From contig NC_060209.1 of NCBI RefSeq assembly GCF_021130785.1, forward strand, positions 23,064,001 through 23,128,000: a DNA stretch of 64,000 bases, given 5' to 3'. The notes beneath the pieces are model-generated. The model did no database searches. It saw nothing but the letters and a program-made list of their open reading frames with translations, and had not been told where the DNA came from. The stretch is from Homalodisca vitripennis. Taxonomy: Eukaryota; Arthropoda; Insecta; Hemiptera; Cicadellidae. The translations under genes were made by a program, and so were the position numbers. This document shows positions 1 to 12,554 of the stretch, one piece after another (position 1 is the stretch's first letter; each line of letters starts with the position of its first letter).

Positions 1-216
1 ACATGCGATCCTTCATCAGAAGCGTGAAGACGGATGCCTGGCTGACCCCTAGCTTCCGAAACATGTAGTTTTGTCCTGGTTGAGACATAAGACACACGGA
101 CCAGGCAAGATGTCATCCGAAAGGGTTCCGGCCTGGGCTCTCCGTGGCCAGTAGGGGGTTTAGTGGGTAGTCCACAAGGGAGTCCCACACTCCGTGCGCA
201 AATGCATTCCCCCTAC

Positions 217-250
<34 letters not shown>
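1..250 (+). mobile_element. R1-like LINE 3' end with poly(A) tail
   Basis: This GC-richer stretch ends in 32 consecutive A residues (219-250). It contains the phrase TTTAGTGGGTAGTCCAC followed by GTCCCACA, which recurs in diverged form in the LINE 3' UTRs at about 350, 24730 and 56470, so it belongs to a related but different LINE subfamily. The poly(A) directly abuts the 3' UTR of the LINE that starts unit A. That is the arrangement expected if a young 3'-end fragment inserted into an older LINE. No open coding frame survives. The R1-clade assignment is inferred through the related LINE at 23795-24830, which carries reverse transcriptase motifs. Confidence 0.6.
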
Positions 251-252
<2 letters not shown>

Positions 253-430
253 GCTTCGAGCCTGAGCTCTAGGTTAAAATCAGACATAACCTGAATATTA
301 CAAAAAGTTTCTGTGTTAGGATCCTGAATTATAGAGGAATGTTTTAGTGGGTAGTTCAAATTTTCCCCACAGCACAGTCTGGCCACATGTGTGCATAAAT
401 GTATTTCCCTGCCTCTGCCTCAAACAAGTC
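251..430 (+). mobile_element. R1-like LINE 3' UTR at start of unit A
   Basis: The stretch from GAGCCTGAGCTCTAGG through TTTTAGTGGGTAGTTC and GTGCATAAATGTATTTCC is the non-coding tail of the same LINE whose reverse transcriptase remnant lies at 23795-24520. Here the coding part is missing and the tail is joined directly to another LINE's poly(A). Confidence 0.65.
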
Positions 431-1734
431 CCTTCCAGAAAAGTTCAAATCATAATTGGGTATATATTTAGACGTTCGTATTTTTATGTAAATTCAATAC
501 TTTCTATATAACCTTCAAGAAAATATTGCAAGCATCAGTAAGTACTGTTTTACAATATATGAATAATACCGTGTAAACCTAACTTTCTAAACCAGCGGGG
601 CTTTGTCCTTTCAAGATATTTGCCTCGATCAACAGGCTTAGCACACAGCATTAAACATTAAAATACAGCGCGAGAGGTCAGTAGTAATAATTGAAGAAGA
701 AAACACTCTCTTGTACACAAATTGTCTCCCAGACTTGACAGCTGTCAGCTACAACGAACTTCTTTAAACTTGAAGTGTTTTGTTGCTCGACAGCCCTCAC
801 ATTAAAGACTGGCGTCCACTTTTTGTTGGGAATATAAAAAGTTCATTTTAGCATATGATTAGAATTTTAGTATATATACTGTACTTATGGAACATGCGTC
901 TATGGACTGCTGGAGATCTAATGAAAGAAAAAGTTACAGATATTGCAATGTTGTCGCTTTAGATCCCATATTTATATCCATAAAATCAATTTTGCACGGT
1001 GAGTTAATTTATGTAAAGTCTATAAAGGCGTTGAATTTTTTAATACGAATAAGTAAACTCTGTTTAGTACTATTTCATTCAATTTCTAAATAAGTTTATA
1101 CACAAGGTGCCAAATTTTGTAGCCATGTGATTTATGTTTTAAGCTTTTATTGTTAATATTAAGTTCCATGAAAGAAGTAAAAATTTCAAATAACTGTGAA
1201 ATTTTATAGCTCTAAGCTCATGGACTTTCACTTTCGAAAGATTGCAACGAAGCCTAAGTATGAGACAAGGTAGGAATGCGTTACACATACAGTGTTGCGT
1301 AGCAGCCTTCGCTGAGTTTGCTCACAAAATCTACAGCTCCTGTCATTCTCGAGATGTCCTGTGAAAATATAGACAAACTTTCATACACAAAGGACACATT
1401 TTTACATCCCCTGGTAGATAAAATATAAATTGTACCATCCTTCTTAGTGATAGTGTCCAATGACGCTCAGCCAAACTTCATGGTCGGTTATGTACAAATA
1501 GAGAACACGTTATTTTCCATGCAGAAATGGTTTCTTTACATATATTGTTAACACATATATTCTTTACACGTTGTATTAATAAAAATTTTAGTTGTAATTC
1601 ACAGCTACCTCTCGATGAACTTGTTATAAGGATAAAACTCATAGGCGAAATGATAAATAATGTTTGTTTTTTCTTAAATAAATTTAATACCTAAAATCAC
1701 TAAAATCTCAATTATATATGAAATTGCGTCAGTT

Positions 1735-1970
1735 TAATTTTATCCAATTTATTCCACAATCAACAATTCTATCACACTGATTATCAAGAGACGCTCCCGT
1801 AATGGTAAAAGTGTACCAAACAATAATAACCTTGTTGGTGAATTAGTCCATCAATAACGAACTTAGCGAAGACAACTTGGGCGAATCAACACAACTTTGT
1901 CACTTCGTTAAAATGTTTGTATTAGTTAGAGATGTGTTATAATGTCGTTATAGTTTCAATAAAGCTACAA
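1735..1970 (+). repeat. 230-bp dispersed repeat, unit A copy 1 (direct)
   Basis: The core around TTGTTGGTGAATTAGTCC, ATCAATAACGAACTTAGCG and ACTTTGTCACTT recurs in opposite orientation at 13475-13715 in the same unit, and in units B and C. About 100 bp in the middle is highly similar in all copies. It could be a MITE or SINE relic. No terminal repeats were identified. Confidence 0.7.
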
Positions 1971-2611
1971 CACAGTGTATAATCAGTATAAACAGCGTAT
2001 TGGAATTTAAAGTGACAACAAGCTTCCCAGAGGCCAAATGTATAATATATAATTAATTTACTTGTCGCGATGTCTTGCGGGATGATAAAAAACAGTCCCA
2101 CAGAATCAAATTGACGCAAAAGTTACAATCAATTGTTTTTGTTCAACATATTTAAATCTCATCTCTCGTTCCTAATCATTATCTAATTTAGTGATGACTA
2201 TAAAAAAAGAAATGAATCTACATGCAAAGTGTCAATTCTATAGTTAGTTTCCTTCTCGTGATAAAATACGGACATAGTGAAATGGAATTTTTCAAGCTCC
2301 AGGAGTTATACGCTTAGTTTAACGCACAGCCAATTATGTTTGATGGTTTTCGATAATTTATCTTGTTACACTAAAAATTTTTTTAGCTTTTTGCATTAGT
2401 AACGTTAATTTTATAATTTGATACCTAAAGAAGGAGTGAGGTACAAATACTCGAACCTTTAATTTGGTTTTTTAACAATATATTCACGTTTTGTAACAGG
2501 TTAGATCCTAAAATATTTGTCAATATGCTTGCTGCAAAGGATTACAAACTATGAATGTGTCAATACATAATTCTAATATAAAAGGCACACAGCACTCTCT
2601 TCAGCCCCTAC

Positions 2612-2631
2612 CTATAGTACATGTACTATAG
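2612..2631. repeat. 20-bp perfect palindrome
   Basis: CTATAGTACATGTACTATAG reads the same on both strands and is followed by another GTACTATAG. Unit B carries one substitution in it near 27020. Confidence 0.8.
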
Positions 2632-3095
2632 TACTATAGTAGTTAGCATGCAGTCTGTTGTAATTGGCGTCTCGGTGTATTACACTAATGATTTATTAGA
2701 AACTCTCTACTGAAACTACCGTCATTATTGTTGTTCATTTCACTTCACAATGTCATTATAGTTGACATCGATGATTGCGCGATTTCAATAACTATAATTA
2801 AGGGTATAAGTGACATATAAAAGCCGTATATTATGTTATTAGAGCAGTGGTATATACACATTATTGCAGCTGCAATATTGCAGTACCACAACATCTGTGT
2901 TTCTACACACGCACATGTGCATACTCACACACACACTCAAACCGTCGAAGTTTCTCTCGCATGATTAAAATGACATCTGAATACATGTCTAATCAATGGT
3001 GAAAATAATGGCCAGTAACAGTTTTTCCTTCAACATAAATAATACATAGAACTACAACAGTTATTGAATGTGTAATAAATAAGGTATAAGTTTGT

Positions 3096-3421
3096 AATAA
3101 CAGGTTATTAATGTTTTACTTCTCTGTTGTGAAAGAATGTTCTCGTACAAAATGGCTTGATTCTGTATTCCGAAGCTGTTTTGAGAGGACAGCCGGTGGA
3201 GTCAATATGTTGTCCTTCAATAAAGGACGTGGCTTGACTTAGAACTTTGTATGTTTTTAATAACAGGTTATTAATGTTTTACTGCTCTTTTGTGAAAGAA
3301 AGTTTTCGTACAAAAAGGCTTGATTCCCTTTTCCGGAGCTGTTTTGACAGGACAGTCGGTGGATTCAATATGTTGTCCTTCAATAAAGGACGTGGTTTCT
3401 TTTTTTTTTTTAGAACTATCT
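3096..3421 (+). repeat. 163-bp direct tandem duplication (A two units, B one)
   Basis: AATAACAGGTTATTAATG begins at 3096 and again at 3259. Both units contain the landmark GTCAATATGTTGTCCTTC or its one-base variant, followed by AATAAAGGACGTGG. The matching locus in unit B (about 27468-27635) has one copy only. Confidence 0.88.
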
Positions 3422-5760
3422 AAGAAAACTGCAAATCTTTTTTTGTGTTTTAACACTGCATGTGCTATCTCTAGACAACTTTAAAATACTAACTGAAATA
3501 TTCATCACACATTTCTGTAAAAATTATATTTACGGTTTCTTGAATAATTTGTAAATATATTTATTAAACAGCAATTAAGTTTGATAACACATTGAGAAAT
3601 TATTTACAATAGAGAGCTTTTTCCATCACAATGGATATTGACAAGGAATGGTCAACACTTTCAATGATTACCAAATACATTTAAGTCATTAAACCTTTCA
3701 TAGTATTTATTTATAAACTAATAGAATCTTCAATAAGCATGTCTACTATTAATTCTAATGATTAGTACTAAATTAATTGCTAAATTAATTGTATAAAATA
3801 AAAATAATCTTTTTTTTTAATTGCAAAAATCATAAATAACGTAATACGCTCCAAGCGATCTATTGTTCATTGACAAGACCCAATTAAAACAAAGACAATA
3901 AGTTGATGCACGGTAAAGTAAAACGCTCTAAAGATGCCGTCTTTTAGTATCCAGCAATCGTTCCTGTCTTAAAGAAATCTTAACGGCAATGTTTGAATTA
4001 ATCTTAAATTATTAATGAGCTCTATTCATCACTTTCTTAAAGCCCTTTAAGATGAGTAATTTCCTCCTGCTTTCCTCTCTTATTTTGAAAACTTTGTTGG
4101 TAAAAACTTTTCATAAAGGTGACTTTTATTAATATTGTTTTGATAATTATGCATATTCAATATTTTTAAATTAATGCTCATGATTTCATTAAAAAATGTA
4201 CTCATGAGGGCACGTTTTGGAAATTACACATTTAATCTCACCAATCAGCGTTTAGGACTGATGAGTGTGACACTGAAAAATTATAATATACACTATTTTG
4301 TATATTAGTGCTTTTACATTTGTTTTAATATATCATTAATAATTAAGAGTCGAAATATGAGTTCTCGGCATTGTTGTAAAGGAACTAGCCAAGGCTAAAG
4401 TCGTAATACTATACGGACATGAAATTCCTCATAATACACTAGTGATATATCAGAAGTGAACGGAATTTATATGATGATATTTCATTTGCCATGTTTCTGA
4501 ATATAAATACTCATTACGCGATGAGAAAGTATTTTCTTACGTGAATCAGCTGTGAAAAAAACCAAAACAGTATTAAATACCAGCAGTTTACGAATAGAAT
4601 GATGAGTCTGGAGATATGAAAATCTGGAACTAAAACCACGATGATGAGTATAACAATATTATCTAGTACCTATGAACACGTTAGGAAACTAAAATCCACA
4701 CGAACCACCAACGAAAATCATGAAAACTCGACTGAATACATAGAGGACACTAAATGAATTAGCTGTTGGAATTGAAAAATACCCATGCAAATTTACAGAT
4801 ATAGTAGTCTTGCTTGTCACAAACACTCAGGTGTTGATGGCAAGGGGAAGGTGAGCTACGTGCGGTGACTGCCTACTTACTGCTTATCAGTCAATCTGGA
4901 CTAGGATTAGGTCTAACGTGTAAATCTAGTAAACACCTACATATGACGAGGTTCAAAACAACATGCAACCAGCAACGCATAAGTTAGTACAAATATCGAT
5001 ATAACGACTATAAGCACTTGATTGGTTTGCATTATGCGTAGAGTAGAGCATTCTTCTTGGCTAGATTTACCTCTTTGCTACAGAAGAAAACAGATGATGT
5101 CATAAATTTTTACTGAAAGAACTTTCTAAAGCAGCCCGCACGAAAGTTGTCCGTAGATGTCTGGTGCTTCGGAATCCATTCTTCTTGCGGAATTGTCCCC
5201 ACACCCCGCGCTCATCACCGTTCTTGTGTGTGGATATAAATTGGTTCAAAATTTTGTTGTAGTTTGCCGTTTTATAAAATCTGCACTAAATCGCGTAAGA
5301 CTGCCGTAGCTTCGTGGTAGTTTTTTCGTAGGCACTTTCAATGAATAGTTCAGGAAGAATACCAATAAATTAAAAAATGATTCTGTACTAGTTCAGAAAG
5401 ACCTCTTAATAAGATAATCACTATACATTGTAACCAAAACGTATACTGAAGTAACGCTCTAGTAAGTTGGGGAGAGCAGAAGTTAATAGAAACCATAATA
5501 ATTGTGTGGAATAGATTTTATTTTAATTAACAGATTATGAATAAATTTTGAGAAGAAACTTTGAATTTTCATTATTTCTTGCATTAATGCTCAAATTGAT
5601 AAGTATTAAACGTTTAGTTTATTTTGTTTACTTCACTCCTTTGTTATCAACAAGTGATTTTACGTAGTAAGCAAGTAATAAGTTTACCGAATACTGAAAT
5701 AATATTGTATATCCGAACATGGATATAGGTGGAAGAGTGGTTTGATTGATATAGGCTACT
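3422..5760. other. AT-rich noncoding DNA with one GC-richer conserved patch
   Basis: No gene was identified. The patch at about 5115-5250 is richer in GC and almost unchanged in unit B (about 29385-29520). On the minus strand it offers a TATA-like TTTATATCC (about 5234-5242) upstream of an ATG at 5179 that opens 17 codons (MDSEAPDIYGQ...) to a stop at 5126. One A/B difference there is non-synonymous, so coding is unproven. Confidence 0.4.
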
Positions 5761-5779
5761 TATGTGGATTACAGTTGAA

Positions 5780-6050
5780 GAGGGTGGTGCTTCCTTAATG
5801 TTTAAAGCATGTTGCTGGTCTAGACATGAGGGGGTGCTGTCTCCTGCCTGCTTTGACAGCAGGGGTTGGCACAGAGCTCGCCACCCCTTCATCCCAGCTG
5901 ACATGTCTGAGATATCCCCCCTGATGGGATCTCGACAGAAGGTGACCCCTTCCCTCAACCTAACCCTTCTTGAATATCCTGTAAATCCTGAAGCAAGTGC
6001 AAAAGTCCTTGTAGGATTAAGTGCAAAGAGGGATTTCTAATGTTGTCCTA
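5780..6050 (+). repeat. GC-rich dispersed repeat patch, unit A
   Basis: This is a GC-rich island in AT-rich DNA. Its 3' half (from CTCGACAGAAGG through TGAATATCCTGTAAATCCTG and AGCAAGTGCAAAAGTCC to AGGATTAAGTGCAA) resembles the patch at about 14355-14475, so the two loci hold members of one repeat family. Open frames exist on both strands, which fits base composition rather than a gene. The counterpart in unit B is 30045-30315. Confidence 0.6.
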
Positions 6051-7080
6051 AGCGAAGATAACGAATTGTAATACTATAAAACCGTAATGATAATATTATT
6101 AATACAATTAGTTATTATTATTAGTATTAATAGTAATATTAACTAATTATATTAAATATAGCTGTTATTACTGCTCTTGTTTGCTGTAGTAGAAAACATC
6201 TAATGATAACACTAAATGTGGGACCCTATAATAACTTATAAAGGAAGCATTTACAGAGATAATTTATATAAGATTACAATTTACATTATTAGTGAACATC
6301 CTATAAAATATTTTAATTTAAAGTCACGTAAACCTTTAATGGCTGTTAATGGACGTAATTTAATAGAAGAACTATGTTGTAGATTTGGTTTCAATGGAAT
6401 TAGCTGGTCATTTTTCAATGGTATCGGAAATTTCTGAGTAGACAATATATTTGGAAAAGTTTGACGAACATCAGTGATTCTATAATTCAATTAAAAGACT
6501 AAGTGTTTAATATTGAAGCAATTCAAGATTATTTGTGGATATAAAATGTACATAAAGAGTAGAATTTAACGATTTTTGTCAATAGTTTTAACTGGTACTG
6601 GTTTATAAGGTATTTACAAGCAAAATAAGTTATTTAGCTATAATCAATTGGCTTATAATATTGTTTTAATTCTATATAACAAAAAATATCATCTAATACA
6701 TTATGACGATAAATTTATTCTTTAATATGGTTTGTTAATGTAATTTTACTTTAGTAACAATAAAAATAAATGGCTTCTTCCAAAAATAATTGTTAGTGCT
6801 AATTTGCTTTTGCGAAAGAAGTTGTAAGTAGATGATGAAATGTTTAAACTAATAGTAAAAGCAGCTCTTAAACATTTTAAATTAATAAAATAATGATATA
6901 TTTAACATTATATGGAAATGTTTTCAAAATAGAGTTATACAAATTTTAATAATACTCGTACATTATTTATTTGGTTATTCAATTAAATCTTGGTAAAGTA
7001 AATAGGATGATTCTCATTGTCACATAATACTCATATTACGCTTGAGAAATTGTGGGATAAAATGCTTAAATTGTGACAAA
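6050..7080. other. AT-rich noncoding DNA
   Basis: The stretch opens with an AT-rich, partly palindromic run (about 6090-6155). A 73-codon frame at 6216-6437 is retained in unit B (30483-30704) with three amino-acid changes and two silent changes. It has no recognisable domain, so coding is not supported. I see nothing else. Confidence 0.5.
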
Positions 7081-7082
7081 AA

Positions 7083-7530
7083 GCGGCCTGGCAGTTCTGC
7101 CGATAGTCTCATGTAATGCACTCGGGCTTCTCTGAATAAACATGTACTCACAAGACAGCTACGTTTATGCAGAACTGGCAGAAATGCTTACCTTGAATAT
7201 GACATCAGCTGAAGCGAAACGTTTGACAGTTGTGCTAATAGCCCTATCTAATGCACTTCAGTGAACAACAATGCACTCAAAGAGAGTTAAATTTGTGCAG
7301 ATGTTGCAGAAATGTTTACCTGAATACGACAACAGCTGACCGCGGAAGGCTTAACAGTTCTGCCAATAACTTCATCTAATGCACTCGGACTTGACTGATA
7401 AAACAGGTACTCACAAGAGAGCTACGTTTTTGCTTACCTTGAATATGACAACAGCTGAAGCGGAACGCTTGACAGTTCTGCCAATATTCCCATCTAATAC
7501 AGTCGAGCTGACAGCTGTCCGTAAGTGAAA
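7083..7530 (+). repeat. 118-bp minisatellite, unit A (about 3-4 diverged units)
   Basis: Units share CAGTTCTGCCAATA, CATCTAATGCACTCGG, GGTACTCACAAGAGAGC and TTACCTTGAATATGACA. The first two units here are degenerate. The same locus in unit B has nearly twice as many units, with an exact 118-bp spacing. Confidence 0.85.
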
Positions 7531-9110
7531 TGTCTTTCAAAGTAAACGGCAGGCAACTTAACTGCTCTTTTTTAGGGTACGGTCATGACATTTTGTTAGT
7601 TGCAATATCATGACAGACATACAGCAATTACATAGATTACGTTTAAATTTAACAGTATCGAACATAAATTTAAAAAAAATGTCACTTCAATCGTTAATTA
7701 TATGATATCGAACAAACACGAAACAAAAAGATGATTTTACATAGAAGGATGACATGTTTTAAGATACATGTCCAATAATCTTGTATTTTTAATAATAAAC
7801 CATCAAGTTAATAATAATATTCTTCGTTTTTAATTTAGGCTGTTAGGTTCATTAGCATCTAACATATTAGAACTTCGTCCGTAATAATAAATGGGGAAAA
7901 ATAAAATAAAGCATTTAGCCTGGTACTTTACTACGTCAATTTTATCAATGAATTTCTCCAGAAAATTTAGATGTAAGGTGGAACGACATCTGGTACGCGA
8001 GCGTGGCAAGAAAGCGAGCGAACGTGCCTAAGATAATATCCAATACTTAGGATCCTTTTAAGAAAATGGATGTAACATTTTACCCGTGCCAAGAGTGTTC
8101 GGAAACGTGTCTCAACATCACCGAACTTCGTTACAGTTTAAGCTCACGCTTTACTTGTTTCTAAGTTTAGTTCTTTTTCCCGCAATAGATAAAATTGTTC
8201 TACACTACATTGTGTGTATTTACTGACAGTTTGCACCAATAAAGGTATTATGTTTTGAAAATTTCGGCTATGTATTTCGTTTACTTTACCAAAGTTTCGT
8301 TAACATTTATATTTGTCATGGCTAATGATAAAATGTTTAATTAACTCTCCATATAGCAGTAAGTCACCTTCCCTCAACGCGTTTCATTCACTTTAAGCCC
8401 CAACAGATTCATACCTGTAAATATCTTTGTCTATAAACCATATGCCACCGACCTGCTCCTGTTGTCCATCCATCCCGTCAGCTAGAAAACGTTCCTAGCA
8501 CTGAAGTTCTACAGAAGTCTCAGTGAAATCAGAAACATCACAGATATACTGAAATCAAAATAAATAAATAATTAGCTAAATAAAAACATGACATTTTTTG
8601 AAAGAAATAAATAGCGAGAGAGAAGTAACTATCGAGTTTCCGAAACGTTCTAAAATACCAGCAGTGCTTTTAAACTCATCCACCTAATTTAACTCGTAAC
8701 AAATGTAATCCGTTCATTACAAATGGTAAGAATTGTATGAATTCCAACATTATAATACTTTGTAGCGTTTGATAACATGATCATTAAGTATTAATTTTTC
8801 CATAAGCAGTGATTTCAAGAAATTTAACTTGCTAACTACCGGTTACGGTTGTATATTTCACAACAATTGTTTTAGGACTCACACCAAAGTTTTCTTGATC
8901 AAATGAGAGTTTTAGTTTTAGGAAGTTTTACGTTCATCGCTTCTTGGGTCAAACAATTCATTTATATTTTAATTTGACCTAGGGTCACAAATATTTGTTA
9001 TTTGCTAAGATGTCAGATAAACTTGTTTTACTAAGCCGACGACGGAAACTAGAGCATTCTAAATATTTATATACATATAGAATTTAGAAACCTGTAATCT
9101 TCTTTGTTTT
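7531..9110. other. AT-rich noncoding DNA
   Basis: No gene is seen. The part at 7650-8280 is closely matched in unit B at about 32255-32890, where a section is also present a second time in inverted orientation. The piece at about 8685-9075 is absent from B and replaced by 33293-34935. Confidence 0.5.
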
Positions 9111-9125
9111 TTTCCGGTTAATAAG

Positions 9126-9680
9126 GACGTAGCCAGCTGGGGGATTCAAGGAGTCCTGATCCCCACCCCTAATTTTCAAATTTGTCAATTATTTTTTTTT
9201 GCAAACGATTATTATTATAATTCAGTATTACCAACACGTATCGCTAAAAGATCGTTTTCAACATTGAAACGAGTCAAGAACCTTTAATAGAATTGGGGAA
9301 AGAGCGGTTGTCTGCATTCACCTTACTTTCTGTCCACTTTCGAATAATTTTAGTTTCCCCAGGGCGAGTACTAGAAACGATGGCTTAGAAGTCAAGAAGA
9401 ATTTTAATTTTGTTAAACATCTGTTACGTGTTATTAATTCTCAATGTGGATATTAATACCATGCACAGTTTTTCGAGACAATAAAATAGTATCTTTCCTT
9501 AATTACATTACTACACAACTCTAACCAATATCAGTTATCAATACTACGCAGCTTACGAGACGCTTCAGAAATTCACTTTGTTGCTACTGAAATTGGAATG
9601 TTTCAAAAATTTGAATGTTTTTGGCGGAGGCCACACAATTTCGTCTTAACATTCCCCAATTTCTTTCCCTGGCTACGTTC
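9126..9680 (+). pseudogene. hAT transposon relic with dimerisation-domain fragment, unit A
   Basis: The ends are inverted: ACGTAGCCAG at 9127-9136 and CTGGCTACGT at 9669-9678. The plus strand at about 9240-9425 decodes, in two frames, to pieces resembling the C-terminal dimerisation region of TTF/DUF4371-type hAT transposases: a KRSFSTLKRVKNL stretch, then a GKERLSAFTLLSVHF stretch followed by VSPGRVLETMA and KSRRILILLN. Several stops and a frameshift break it, and the N-terminal and catalytic parts are missing, so it is an internally deleted, inactive copy. The same relic is in unit B, so the insertion predates the duplication. The assignment rests on recognising the motif and the inverted ends. 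Confidence 0.65.
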
Positions 9681-9689
9681 TTGCCTGTT

Positions 9690-10850
9690 ACTTATACAAT
9701 ACTCAGGTACCTATAATTTCTTTATTCAGCTATGCACTTGAGGAGAGAGTACCAATAATCCCGATTGCTCATCTTATTAAGTATGATAATATTTATAGTA
9801 AAGATACCTGAGTAAAATATACCAAAAAGTAGAGCTACAATAACGGGAATTACATAAACATTTAGTTTGTTTGATTTTACGTTCATACATACAAATTTAA
9901 TAACTTATATGCAATAAATTCCAGTTTTTATATTAAAAATTTAAAAAGTACAAGATTTTTAAATTTGTCAACGAAATTGCAGTTTCGAACATTCATAACT
10001 TGTGATACGATTAAGACCAAACTTGTATAGAAGACAAATTGTTAGTTCTTTACTATGCAGTTTTAAAATTCTAAGATGATATCAAAGACGTCTTTAGTAT
10101 TTTATGTAACTACACTTCAATTTTTACCAGACGGTTTTGAAACTACGGTGTTAATCTCGTTAAGTATTTAAGTGATTATTTTAAGCGTGTAATTTTGTAA
10201 AGCGTTATTTTATATGCTTACTTTTTTAATGTAAATTTAATTAATCAGTTTATAAACAAGCTAAGTCTTAATCTAAATTCCGTTATTGTACCTTTACTGT
10301 TTAGTATTTTGGTACTTTTTGAACTCGGTTATTTGTAATTTTTGACCAGAGAATATGAACCCAGTTTCAAGACTACTACCTTTCTATTAAGAATTACAGA
10401 CAGGTAGACATACAGACAGCCAGACAGTAAAAAAAATCTATAGCATTCTGTTTGGACTAAGAGGAACATACGTAACAAGTTTAAAATCACTTCGTATTGA
10501 ATGAATTCATTAAAGAACCGATTTGAAGTCAATACCAAACAGTGCTATTACAGCCACACTCTAGGTCAATAATGAACGTAAATAATACAAACTAGACTCA
10601 CCTTTCTTTTTCTGCATTCATATGATTTTTGTTTGAAATGCTGAGTTATTTTTTATCGAGATTAAAGCATTTTATTTTAGTAGATACTCAAGAATATAAG
10701 TATTATTTTGTGAATTAAAACTTAAATTCGAAACATCCTCTGGTCCTCATTTTTATTTAAGGGTATCAATTCAATTCGTTGTAGAGAATATAAATATTGA
10801 TGTTCTATATGAGTGTTAGTATAATGATCATTTCTATATGGGCTACTTCC
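9690..10850. other. AT-rich noncoding DNA with single ancestral 45-bp unit
   Basis: No gene is seen. At about 10480-10520 there is one copy of the sequence that is expanded to about 13 copies in unit B (CTTCGTATTGAATGAATTC, then ATTAAAGAACCGATTTGAAG). Confidence 0.6.
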
Positions 10851-10856
10851 AATTAA

Positions 10857-11000
10857 TGAGTTAATGAGATGTTGTATTGATAACAAAATATATTAAGAGT
10901 GCCAATACATTAATACTCGCACCCCAAACACCAATGGCAATCAAGGGAATCCTACAGTTTAACTTGATAATACAACAAGTGATATACACTGACAGGCCAA
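10857..11000 (-). pseudogene. Possible hydrophobic terminal exon or relic, unit A
   Basis: On the minus strand an open frame from about 10996 down to a TAA near 10857 encodes roughly 48 residues dominated by hydrophobic amino acids (for example GFVIGLSVYITCCII, then RIPLIAIGVWGASINVLALL), like a pair of membrane segments at a protein C-terminus. A splice acceptor-like CCTGTCAG occurs at its upstream end, but the AG is changed to GG in unit B. One A/B difference is silent and one changes Val to Ala. I do not recognise the family. It may be a decayed receptor or transporter exon, or chance. Confidence 0.2.
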
Positions 11001-11269
11001 TTACAAAGCCAATTCAGTTTCAAACCGCACCAACATTTGTTTGCCTCAGATCACATTTAGACAATGTTGAAGCCATGAAAGAGAATTAAGGATGCGGTTG
11101 ATTCTAAATGTGGTAAATTTGTATTGATATTACATTAATTGAATACAGCTTGTGGTGAATAGACAGCCAATCAATCAATTTTATAGTTGCAATAATTTAC
11201 TATATTAACTTTGAATTTTGATGGTTAAAATACATCATTGAAATAAAAATTTTTAGTTGTAAGTTGTAA

Positions 11270-11625
11270 CACTTAGTAGAAGGAAACAGGATTTTCCGGG
11301 ACATATGCCATCGTTCGGCGATACACAAAATCAGTAATTCTACGTTTCGAGATCTGCAGTGTATACAGATCTATTGTGACCTGTAGTTCAGTTTTAATAA
11401 TTAGTGTTGTGCTTAGATTTTTTTATTAAGTACATGTTTTATAGTTGTTGATATTAACACACAACGTGGTGGTTGTCATTCCTGAATTATGCATGATACA
11501 ACGCTCTGGTATTATTTGTTTATTTGCAATCTATAAAAATAATGTTACTGATTTTTTGTATCGCTGTACAATGGCAAATATTTGGAAAAATCCTGTTCCT
11601 TCACAGTGCTTCCATCGCCATAACA
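11270..11625. mobile_element. Fold-back MITE-like repeat, unit A
   Basis: The reverse complement of 11281-11346 (ending in CCTGTTTCCTTC) resembles the direct sequence at 11545-11612 (ATGTTACTGATTTT, TGTATCGCTGTACAATGG, AATCCTGTTCCTTC). The region therefore contains two inverted arms of about 65 bp around a 200-bp spacer. The left arm is also present as an isolated piece at 55098-55172. Open frames across it are not conserved in any gene-like way. The unit B counterpart is 37700-38060. Confidence 0.6.
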
Positions 11626-11649
11626 AAGCGTTAGTAAAATTATTATAAT

Positions 11650-12550
11650 ATTTATATTTTATCAGCTATTTATATGAGTTAAATACAATTTTTAATTATT
11701 CAGACCACATTGGACATCACAAAAAAAATTGATAGAAGAGTTTTTAGGTAATAGATAGAATTTATGGGAAACTAAAAACGTTAACACATAGGACTTAAAG
11801 TACAACAAAATGTATAGGATGAAACAAAAGTCTTATATACTCGTATTTTTGGATATGTTTACTGCACAATGTTTTAACTGACCCTCCTCCTATTTTAATA
11901 TTTCATATTAACGCAGTATAACATGTCATTCTTGGTTATGCTACCATATTAGTAGCACATATCAACAAAAACTTAATCGCCAGAATGGCCAGCTCCATTT
12001 CCAAGGATCGTCTCTTCCTTCCTTATTGTATATTTCAAGAACCGTCATGAACAATAACATCCCAATGTACAGACCTTGATGTGGACTGTAGTCTAACTAC
12101 CGTTTTTTAATGGCAGTCCAGATTCTATTTTCACTAAATTTAATTGGTTTCAACTTGATAACAAGTGTTTGTATCAGCAGCTTATATAAAAACTTGAACA
12201 TTCCCCTATCGTTTAGCTTAAAATATAAAAACTAATTTGTATTATACGAATGTTATTTTTAATTATTCTGTATTAAATTTTCCAAACAAACGTTATATAG
12301 TGCAGATGACTCCACAAATCCTTAATTCCAGAAGGAATAAACAAATATCGAAAATACGTTTCTAAAATCCTTACCAATGTCCAATATGTTTCGTGTCACG
12401 GCCAAAATAAACAGTTCACATACAATTATACAGTTTATAAGCTTTAGATACAAGTATTGATGTGATACATCTGACACAATATTACGGGTGTTCATCGCTT
12501 AGTTACACCTTTTAATAACATGGGGCATGTAGATTATAGGAATTTGCATT
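11650..12550. other. AT-rich noncoding DNA
   Basis: This is very similar to 38080-38980 in unit B. I see no gene, RNA gene or transposon end in it. Confidence 0.5.
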
Positions 12551-12554
12551 ACAC

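Larger units (their letters stand above)
430..3095. other. AT-rich noncoding DNA, unit A
   Basis: I see no gene. A 68-codon frame at 887-1093 is identical in unit B, but it is broken by stops and indels in unit C and has no recognisable domain, so I treat it as noncoding. The stretch includes a relic of a dispersed repeat near 1330-1480 (ending near ACGCTCAGCCAAACTTCATG) and a 20-bp perfect palindrome at 2612-2631. Confidence 0.6.

Noticed and set aside
887..1093. 68-codon frame identical in units A and B
   Set aside because: It is destroyed by stops and indels in unit C and has no recognisable domain. Identity reflects recent duplication.
11445..11648. 67-codon frame nearly identical in A and B
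   Set aside because: It overlaps one arm of the fold-back repeat, whose inverted partner and third copy show it is repeat sequence.
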